Assembly (NCBI GenBank): GCA_027064085.1
Contig: JAMOQH010000092.1
Span: forward strand, 1-10,908
Direction: 5' to 3'
DNA: 10,908 nucleotides
Origin: a bacterium
GTDB taxonomy: Bacteria > UBP6 > JAFGXH01
Shown in pieces: positions 5,703 to 10,908 of the stretch. The notes under the pieces are model-generated. The model had not been told where the DNA came from, made no database searches, and saw nothing but the letters and a program-made list of their open reading frames with translations. Numbering within the stretch: the first letter of the stretch is position 1; every line of letters starts with the position of its first letter. The position numbers were made by a program, and so were the translations under genes.

Positions 5703-6419
5703 ATGAATTATAAATATCTCGTAGGACCAATTACATCAAGAAGACTTGGACTATCTTTAGGAATAGACCCCATTCCTTCTAAAACCTGCTCTTTTGATTG
5801 CCTATATTGCGAAGTAACTAAAACAAATAATAAAACAGTAGAAAGGAAAGAATATGTAAATGCAGATGAAATACTATCAGAATTAAAACACTATCTTGAA
5901 AAGGGTAAAAAGAAACCTGATTATATAACATTTTCAGGAAGTGGAGAACCAACTCTAAATTCAAAATTAGGATATATAATAAAAGGCATTAAAAAACTCA
6001 CTAATATACCTGTTGCAGTTATAACAAATAGCTCTATTATAGATAGATTAGATGTTAGAGAGGAATTACTCAAAGCAGACCTGATTATCCCATCACTTGA
6101 TGCAGTTACAGAATCGGTATTTAAAAAAATTGATTTACCACATAAAAGCATTAAAATAGAAAATATCATTAATGGGTTAATAGAATTAAGAAAAGAATAC
6201 AATAAAGAAATATGGTTAGAGGTATTAGTTTTAAAAGGATATAACGACTCTATAGAAGAAATTAAAAAAATTGCAGAAGTTGCTAAAAAAATAAACCCTG
6301 ATAAAATACAAATAAATTCACTTGACAGAGCTCCAGCTTACAGTATTGCTCAAAAAGTAGAAGAAGATAAACTTAATGAATTAAAAAAAATATTTGGAAT
6401 CATTGCAGAAGTAATATAA
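5703..6419 (+). CDS. Radical SAM Fe-S protein, COG0731 type
   Basis: The 238-residue protein carries a radical SAM [4Fe-4S] motif, C29xxxC33xxC36 (CSFDCLYCE), preceded by GPITSRRLGLSLGID (8-22), the typical lead-in of COG0731 proteins. The glycine-rich SAM-binding strand ITFSGSGEPTLN is at about 75-86, and later strands (VITNSS, LIIPSLDAV, WLEVLVLKGYN, KIQINSLDR) fit a partial TIM barrel. The family is related to the archaeal and eukaryotic wyosine-forming enzyme TYW1, but bacterial members are short and lack a defined reaction, so only 'radical SAM' is safe. The flavodoxin domain of eukaryotic TYW1 is absent. The start is supported by GGAG (5691-5694) eight bases upstream. It ends one base before the stop of the convergent DUF523 gene. 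Confidence 0.88.
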   Translation: MNYKYLVGPITSRRLGLSLGIDPIPSKTCSFDCLYCEVTKTNNKTVERKEYVNADEILSELKHYLEKGKKKPDYITFSGSGEPTLNSKLGYIIKGIKKLTNIPVAVITNSSIIDRLDVREELLKADLIIPSLDAVTESVFKKIDLPHKSIKIENIINGLIELRKEYNKEIWLEVLVLKGYNDSIEEIKKIAEVAKKINPDKIQINSLDRAPAYSIAQKVEEDKLNELKKIFGIIAEVI

Positions 6420-6842
6420 TTATATTTCCGTTTCACTTATAACTTCAATACCATTTTTTATAAATAATTTAGTAGTAATACCCATTCCTTTTGTTAAGTT
6501 TCCAGTATGACTACCATCATATACAAATTTGGAACCACAAGAAGGAGAATTAGCCTTTAGTATAGCCTTTTTACTATTATATATATTAGCGATATTTAAT
6601 GCTTCTGTTGCTCCTTTTATAAAATTTTTAGTAACATCTTCACCATCTTTATTAATTACTTTATCTCCAACTATTTCAGCAGGAACCCTTGGGGTAGAGA
6701 GCCCCCCTAACTGTTCAGGACATACTAAAATACAATTATTATTTTTAATAAATTCTAAAACTTTTTCATTTTTGTTATTTTTACCATCATATCTACAATT
6801 AATTCCAGCTAAACACTCACTTACAATTATAAATTCTTTCAT
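6420..6842 (-). CDS. DUF523 family protein, TudS-like Fe-S desulfidase candidate
   Basis: The 140-residue protein has the complete DUF523 pattern: SECLAGINCRYDG (8-20), CPEQLGGLSTPRVPAE (41-56), and ANSPSCGSKFVYDG (97-110), then a C-terminal GMGITTKLFIKNGIEVISE. Family members characterised as TudS bind a [4Fe-4S] cluster with three conserved Cys and remove sulfur from thiolated pyrimidines such as 2-thiouracil. Cys10, Cys41 and Cys102 are the matching ligands; Cys16 is extra. That this protein acts on thiouracil is inference from family. The start at 6842 follows TGGAG at seven-base spacing and a promoter lies at 6873-6901. Its stop codon abuts that of the radical SAM gene with no base between, so the two messages end into each other. 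Confidence 0.88.
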   Translation of the reverse strand: MKEFIIVSECLAGINCRYDGKNNKNEKVLEFIKNNNCILVCPEQLGGLSTPRVPAEIVGDKVINKDGEDVTKNFIKGATEALNIANIYNSKKAILKANSPSCGSKFVYDGSHTGNLTKGMGITTKLFIKNGIEVISETEI

Positions 6843-6872
6843 TATTTATCTCCATTTTTTAACCCAAAGCAT

Positions 6873-6901
6873 ATAATAAGATTATTTATTTAATATTGCA
6901 A
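6873..6901 (-). promoter_or_regulatory. Promoter of the DUF523 gene
   Basis: On the minus strand, TTGCAA (6896-6901) is followed after 17 bases by TATTAT (6873-6878). The start would be near 6866, about 24 bases before the gene. The dyad at 6915-6943 lies just upstream of this -35. Confidence 0.55.
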
Positions 6902-6914
6902 ATAAAAAAATCTA

Positions 6915-6943
6915 TATTTTGCAAACAATTAGTTTACAAAATA
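6915..6943. promoter_or_regulatory. 29-bp dyad between divergent genes
   Basis: The left arm TATTTTGCAAAC (6915-6926) and right arm GTTTACAAAATA (6932-6943) are inverted copies with 11 of 12 positions matching around the spacer AATTA. It begins 13 bases upstream of the DUF523 promoter -35 and lies about 120 bases before the exported helical-repeat gene. This is the usual place for an activator or shared regulator, but no regulator gene is nearby to pair it with. Confidence 0.4.
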
Positions 6944-7035
6944 AACCATTATCAGACTAATTCAAACTAAAGGAAACAGAATTCATAGAGTTGCAACTGA
7001 ATATTTATTATTTACTTATGTCTATCATATATGTT

Positions 7036-7049
7036 AAGTTAATTAACTT
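7036..7049. promoter_or_regulatory. 14-bp palindrome before the helical-repeat gene
   Basis: AAGTTAA and TTAACTT meet without a spacer, 16 bases upstream of the ATG at 7066 and directly before the ribosome-binding site. It could be an operator or a weak mRNA hairpin, or chance. I see no strong -35/-10 pair for this operon; TTGCAA at 6991-6996 is the best -35 candidate but has no good -10 partner. Confidence 0.25.
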
Positions 7050-7065
7050 TATAAAAGGAGAAAAA

Positions 7066-8067
7066 ATGAAAAAAACACTTATAATGATTTTATTAATATT
7101 ACAAACAACTTATTTATTTGCAAGAAACAACAAAAATCTAGATAATTTATTTGATCAAATAATGAATTCAGATGGTCTAAGAAGAACAGAATTAATTGAT
7201 AAATTATCTAATTATCCTATAAAAAAAATAATAAATAAAACTAAATACTATCTAAAATCTTCAGATATTGACAATAAAGAAGCAGCTGCCGAAATAAGTG
7301 GAATAATTAAAAGTAAATCATACGAAAATATAATAAAAAAAGAATTAAAAAAAGCAAAAGATTTTAGACTAATAAATTCATTAATTTTCTCTATTGGCTC
7401 TAATAAATACCATAAGTTAGGAAATTTATTATGTAAATATATAAATGATAAAAAACATCAAAAACCAGCTTTTTTTGCATTAATAAAGCTAAATGATAAA
7501 AGTTGCTTTAAACAATTTAAGAAAATTTTACAAAAAAAAGATTATAAAAAACAACTATCAATTTTAGAGTTTATAACAAAAACAAAAAATAAAAAATATT
7601 TTAAATACATTAAGAAATTATTTAAAATAACTAAAAACTCGTCAGTAAAATATTCTTCAGGAATTACATTATTGGTACTAGAAGATAAAACATCATTAAA
7701 GTACATAAAAAACTACCTAAATAAAGACTTAGATTCAGGAATGTTAAAATTAAATGCCTATAGAAATCTAGAAAAGCTACTTGATAATAATAATCCTAAT
7801 ACTGAAAAAATTTTCCAAAATTGTATAAGAAATAGTAATAATGACTTAGTTAAATTATTTTGTATTACCACTATGGTCAAGAAAGATAAATTTAATAAAT
7901 TAGCTCAAAAAGATATTGATTTTATAGAAAGTTATTCTCAAAGTAATGATGCAAATATTTATATGCAATATTCTGAATTCAGGAGATATTTAACTATTTA
8001 TAATAATAAACACAAAATAAATATTCCTAAAGCAATCAATGAAAATGAAGCTGCAAAACCTGAATAA
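7066..8067 (+). CDS. Exported alpha-helical (HEAT-like) repeat protein
   Basis: I do not recognise a specific family. The 333-residue product starts with a clear Sec signal peptide (MKKTLIMILLILQTTYLFA, cut likely before RNNKN), so it is periplasmic or further out; no lipobox follows. The mature part is a chain of short amphipathic helices of about 15-20 residues with recurring K/L/I/F spacing, for example ENIIKKELKKAK, FKQFKKILQKKDYKK, YIKKLFKITKN and SLKYIKNYLNKDLD, which suggests an alpha-solenoid of HEAT/armadillo type. It is extremely rich in Lys and Asn. The ATG at 7066 is chosen because AAAAGGAG precedes it and the signal peptide starts there; the frame is open back to a TTG at 6991 but that extension would bury the signal. 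The transglycosylase gene follows after 21 bases, so the two are probably co-transcribed and may act together on the cell wall. Confidence 0.75.
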   Translation: MKKTLIMILLILQTTYLFARNNKNLDNLFDQIMNSDGLRRTELIDKLSNYPIKKIINKTKYYLKSSDIDNKEAAAEISGIIKSKSYENIIKKELKKAKDFRLINSLIFSIGSNKYHKLGNLLCKYINDKKHQKPAFFALIKLNDKSCFKQFKKILQKKDYKKQLSILEFITKTKNKKYFKYIKKLFKITKNSSVKYSSGITLLVLEDKTSLKYIKNYLNKDLDSGMLKLNAYRNLEKLLDNNNPNTEKIFQNCIRNSNNDLVKLFCITTMVKKDKFNKLAQKDIDFIESYSQSNDANIYMQYSEFRRYLTIYNNKHKINIPKAINENEAAKPE

Positions 8068-8088
8068 ACTCAATAAAAAGGATAAAAA

Positions 8089-10281
8089 ATGAAAAAAATA
8101 ATAATGATTTTATTACCGATACTGCTAACAACTAACTTAATTTTTGCAACTCCGAATAATACCAAATCAAGTTCAATAGATATAAAAAAACAAGAAGCTA
8201 AAAACTTTCAGAATGCAATTTATTTGTTTAATGCCAAATTGTATACAGAAGCCTTAGAAAAATTAAATAAAAAAAAACATAGATTCTTAACCGCACTAAT
8301 GTATTTCAGAAATAAAAACTATTCCCAAACAATAAACTATTTAAATAAGATTGATTTAGATAAAACTCCATTTATAAAAAATGAATTATATTATTATAAA
8401 TCATATTCTCTATATCATTTAAAAAGATTTAAAGAAGCAGTTAAAGCTTTTAGTAAAATTGATGATGATTTTATATTAAAAAAACAAAAAGATATCTTAT
8501 ACCTAAAATTATCCATTGAAACCAAACCTGATATGGAAAATTTAAATAAAATTATAAAAAAGTACAAAAATTTAAAAATAAAGCTTTCGTCAGATATGGA
8601 ATTAGCTATTTTAATAACCAAAAATCAATTAAAATATGATAAGAATAAAAAAACGCTAAAAAAAGCAAAAGAAACAATAATAAAGATACTAATTAAAAAC
8701 CCTCATAAAATAGTAAAAGATGAAATAAATACTATTATAAAGGCTTATAAATTATATATAAACTTAAGTAATAAAGAAAATACCAATAAATGTGCCAACT
8801 TAGTTAAATTACATCAGAATTTTGAAGGAAACCAATGCTTTGAAAAGTTTATTGATACAATTTCTCTAAAGGATAAAAAAACATATTGTAAAGCTCATTA
8901 CTATAATGGAGCTGCTCTAAAAAAAAGAAGAAAACATAAAAAAGCAATTAAAGAATTTGATAAAATAATAAAAAACTGCAAAAATTATGAAAAACTTGAT
9001 AAAGTAAACTATATGGCCGGCTTATCTTCTCTTATGAGAAAAAAATATAAAAATGCTATTAAATATTTTACCACTTTATATAAAAATTACCCCAAAAGTA
9101 ATCTAGCTGATGACGGGATTAATTATATTGGTTTTATCTATTCACTGCAAAAGAGATACAAAAAAGCAGAAAAAATATATTTACATCAAATAAATAAATT
9201 TCCAAATGGAGATACAACACAAGATGCAGTCTGGAAAATGGCATACAATTACTACAAACAAAAAAAATATAAAAAGTATATTGAATTTGTAAAAAAGACA
9301 ACTTACATTGAAAATAAATACTACTCAAAAGGAAGACTTGAATACTGGCTTGCAAAATCTTATGAAAAATTAAAAAATAAAAAAGAAGCCCAAAAAATAT
9401 ATCTTGATATTATAACTAAATATAACAATAATTTTTACGCATTTTTGGCCCGAATGAAATATAAAGGAGGAGAAATTATCATAAAAAAAGACTTCTCGGG
9501 AGCAAATAGAGATGATGATCATTATCAGGAGTTTATAAACTATTTGAAAAAAAATAACAAGTTTGAGAAACTAAACTGGCTTATTAATAATGGTTTAAAT
9601 AACTTTTTAATCTACGAACTAAATTCGTTAGATAAAAAAGATGGAATATACAATAAATATAAAAAACAAATCTCCATATTTTTGATAAATGCAAAAATAT
9701 ACTATCTACCTTTCTGGCATACAAAACTTAATCAAAAATGGATTTCTTATGATATTGACATTAATAGAAACTATAATTATTTAACAAAATTATACCCTAA
9801 AGCTTACTATATTTATGTAGAAAAGTATTCTAAAAAAAGAAAGATTTCTCCATTTTTAATACTTTCAATTATGAGGGAAGAATCTTACTTTAATGCCTCA
9901 ATAGAATCATGGGCAAATGCTTATGGCTTAATGCAAATAATAGAACCAACTGCAAAAAATTTAGCTAAAAATCTAAAAATCAAATATAAAAGAAATTTGC
10001 TATTTAACCCTAATTATAACATAAAACTTGGAAGTGCTTACTTAAAATGGAGTTCTAAAAGGTTTAAAAACAAAGAATATTATATTATTCCATCATATAA
10101 TGCAGGATTAAATGCTGTTAGAAAATGGAAAAAACAAAAATACAATAAAAAACCTAAAAGTTTTGATATGTTTATTGAAGATATTCCATACACAGAAACA
10201 AGACATTACACTAAAAGAGTTTTAAACACTTACTTTATGTATAACAGATTATATAAAAATAGGTTTATTAGATTAAGGTAA
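8089..10281 (+). CDS. Periplasmic lytic transglycosylase with TPR repeats (Slt-type)
   Basis: The enzyme should cleave peptidoglycan between MurNAc and GlcNAc, forming 1,6-anhydro-MurNAc, in the periplasm. The 730-residue product has a signal peptide (MKKIIMILLPILLTTNLIFA, cleavage near residue 20), then TPR-type helix pairs (about 35-130 and 260-420; for example YYYKSYSLYHLKRFKEAVKAF), then a Slt70-like linker YWLAKSYEKLKNKKEAQ leading to NFYAFLARM near 450, and a C-terminal SLT domain (about 570-715). SLT motifs are complete: MREES with catalytic Glu598, AYGLMQI (611-617), SYNAGL (669-674) and PYTETRHYTKRVL (700-712). Lys content is very high. The ribosome-binding site is AAAGGAT before the ATG. 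It follows the helical-repeat gene by 21 bases and converges with the pilY1-like gene. It is larger than E. coli Slt70 (about 620 residues in the mature enzyme), with the extra length in the TPR part. Confidence 0.92.
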   Translation: MKKIIMILLPILLTTNLIFATPNNTKSSSIDIKKQEAKNFQNAIYLFNAKLYTEALEKLNKKKHRFLTALMYFRNKNYSQTINYLNKIDLDKTPFIKNELYYYKSYSLYHLKRFKEAVKAFSKIDDDFILKKQKDILYLKLSIETKPDMENLNKIIKKYKNLKIKLSSDMELAILITKNQLKYDKNKKTLKKAKETIIKILIKNPHKIVKDEINTIIKAYKLYINLSNKENTNKCANLVKLHQNFEGNQCFEKFIDTISLKDKKTYCKAHYYNGAALKKRRKHKKAIKEFDKIIKNCKNYEKLDKVNYMAGLSSLMRKKYKNAIKYFTTLYKNYPKSNLADDGINYIGFIYSLQKRYKKAEKIYLHQINKFPNGDTTQDAVWKMAYNYYKQKKYKKYIEFVKKTTYIENKYYSKGRLEYWLAKSYEKLKNKKEAQKIYLDIITKYNNNFYAFLARMKYKGGEIIIKKDFSGANRDDDHYQEFINYLKKNNKFEKLNWLINNGLNNFLIYELNSLDKKDGIYNKYKKQISIFLINAKIYYLPFWHTKLNQKWISYDIDINRNYNYLTKLYPKAYYIYVEKYSKKRKISPFLILSIMREESYFNASIESWANAYGLMQIIEPTAKNLAKNLKIKYKRNLLFNPNYNIKLGSAYLKWSSKRFKNKEYYIIPSYNAGLNAVRKWKKQKYNKKPKSFDMFIEDIPYTETRHYTKRVLNTYFMYNRLYKNRFIRLR

Positions 10282-10286
10282 ATTAA

Positions 10287-10313
10287 AGAATTGTTATTAG
10301 ATTAATAAATTCT
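10287..10313. terminator. Hairpin between convergent genes, possible two-way terminator
   Basis: AGAAT (10287-10291) and TTATTA (10294-10299) pair with TAATAA (10303-10308) and ATTCT (10309-10313) around a three-base loop GAT, with a two-base bulge. The 11-pair stem fills most of the 35 bases between the stops of the transglycosylase and pilY1-like genes, where a shared terminator is expected. It is AT-only in the upper stem and lacks long T-runs. Confidence 0.45.
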
Positions 10314-10316
10314 CGA

Positions 10317-10908
10317 TTAATATATTTCATTAAAATATGCAAATGGAACATTTGAAGATTTACTTGTATTTGCATCATCATTATTTGGTCTATCCCATCT
10401 TATTATATTTTCATCTCTTTTACCTTGACCCAAAATAGGATTTGCATCATTAGGGTCTGCTTGACCTGAAATACCAAAATACATAGTGTTACCCCTTAGT
10501 ACAGGAGCAGTTGCAAGCCCTTTACCAAGTTTAGCTCTAAACTTATTACTTGCAGCATTGTCAGAATTATCTCCCATTTTATCAAATGCAGAATTATGAC
10601 AACCACTAAATAACTTAAATGAGTATAGCCATGATGTTCCTAAGTGCCCACTACATTCACTACTTGCATTACTGTCTTCTCCATGCTCATATACTGTAAA
10701 ATAAACATATCCATCAACAATTACAGGTTTTCCAACTAGCTTGTAATTATCAGGAAGCTGATATTTCCAACCACTCTCTTCTTTATAATCATCTTTAGTA
10801 CATTTATTAGAATCAGCCTCAATATCACTAGGTAATAATCTTAGATCACTTTTATCAACACCTACTCCATTAATAGATTCTCCATTCGTATCAGATAATT
10901 CCCAATAA
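10317..10908 (-). CDS. PilY1-like type IV pilus protein, C-terminal part (partial)
   Basis: The minus-strand frame is open from the window edge to a TAA at 10317-10319 and gives 196 C-terminal residues; the N-terminus lies beyond 10908. GWKYQLPDNYKLVGKPVIV followed by DGYVYFTVYEHGEDSNAS, then CSGHLGTSWLYSFKLFSG and LGKGLATAPVLRGNTMYFGIS match the last blades of the PilY1/PilC beta-propeller, where a Cys-G-x-S-W/x-LY motif and an 'APVLRGNTMYFG' blade recur. PilY1 is a surface or pilus-tip protein needed for type IV pilus extension and adhesion. Cys residues (NKCTK, SSECSG, FSGCHN) may form disulfides. An internal Met at 10577 is not the start. The tail after the propeller (RWDRPNNDDANTSKS...) is Asn/Asp rich. 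Confidence 0.78.
   Translation of the reverse strand, partial: YWELSDTNGESINGVGVDKSDLRLLPSDIEADSNKCTKDDYKEESGWKYQLPDNYKLVGKPVIVDGYVYFTVYEHGEDSNASSECSGHLGTSWLYSFKLFSGCHNSAFDKMGDNSDNAASNKFRAKLGKGLATAPVLRGNTMYFGISGQADPNDANPILGQGKRDENIIRWDRPNNDDANTSKSSNVPFAYFNEIY

Noticed and set aside
6529-6876. Plus-strand open frame of 115 codons across the DUF523 gene.
   Set aside because: It is antisense to a gene with complete family motifs; its hydrophobic product is what the reverse of such AT-rich coding DNA gives.
6991-7065. Upstream TTG start for the helical-repeat protein adding 25 residues.
   Set aside because: No ribosome-binding site precedes it, and it would place residues in front of a clean signal peptide that starts at the ATG at 7066.

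Overview
The window is very AT-rich and comes from a Gram-negative (diderm) bacterium. The evidence is a type II lipoprotein signal, a periplasmic soluble-lytic-transglycosylase-type enzyme and a PilY1-like type IV pilus protein. Protein composition is skewed to Lys, Asn and Ile, and Arg is written almost entirely with AGA. I cannot place the phylum from sequence alone. No rRNA, tRNA, intact transposon or CRISPR repeat array is visible.

Layout, left to right. (1) 1-428: the tail of a membrane protein, overlapping by three bases a small DUF4177-like lipoprotein. (2) About 430-1560: a scarred accessory patch. It holds an orphan ribosome-binding site and ATG with no gene behind it, a base-paired element of unusual composition, and a wrecked CRISPR adaptation module. 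The cas1 N-terminal half carries a one-base frameshift and is fused, through an apparent deletion at a short shared sequence, to the last ~38 codons of a cas2-like gene. (3) 1569-3569, minus strand: a MutT-type Nudix hydrolase and glycerol kinase, each with its own recognisable promoter. (4) 3781-5463, plus strand: arginyl-tRNA synthetase with a non-standard HIGH motif. (5) 5703-6842: a COG0731-type radical SAM protein and a DUF523/TudS-like Fe-S protein, converging with no base between their stop codons. (6) 7066-10281, plus strand: a two-gene unit of an exported alpha-helical repeat protein and an exported TPR + SLT-domain lytic transglycosylase. (7) 10317-10908, minus strand: the C-terminus of a PilY1-like protein running off the window.

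Functionally these are mainly housekeeping genes: translation (argS), nucleotide-pool sanitation (mutT), glycerol entry (glpK), Fe-S enzymes, cell-wall turnover and pilus assembly. The accessory element is the decayed CRISPR adaptation locus. Unusual points are the cas1::cas2 scar and the structured element before it, a perfect 22-bp palindrome just after the radical SAM promoter, a 29-bp dyad between the DUF523 gene and the exported pair, and the exported helical-repeat/transglycosylase pair whose first gene I cannot assign to a known family. I do not see convincing evidence for a complete new defence system; the CRISPR material is a remnant.
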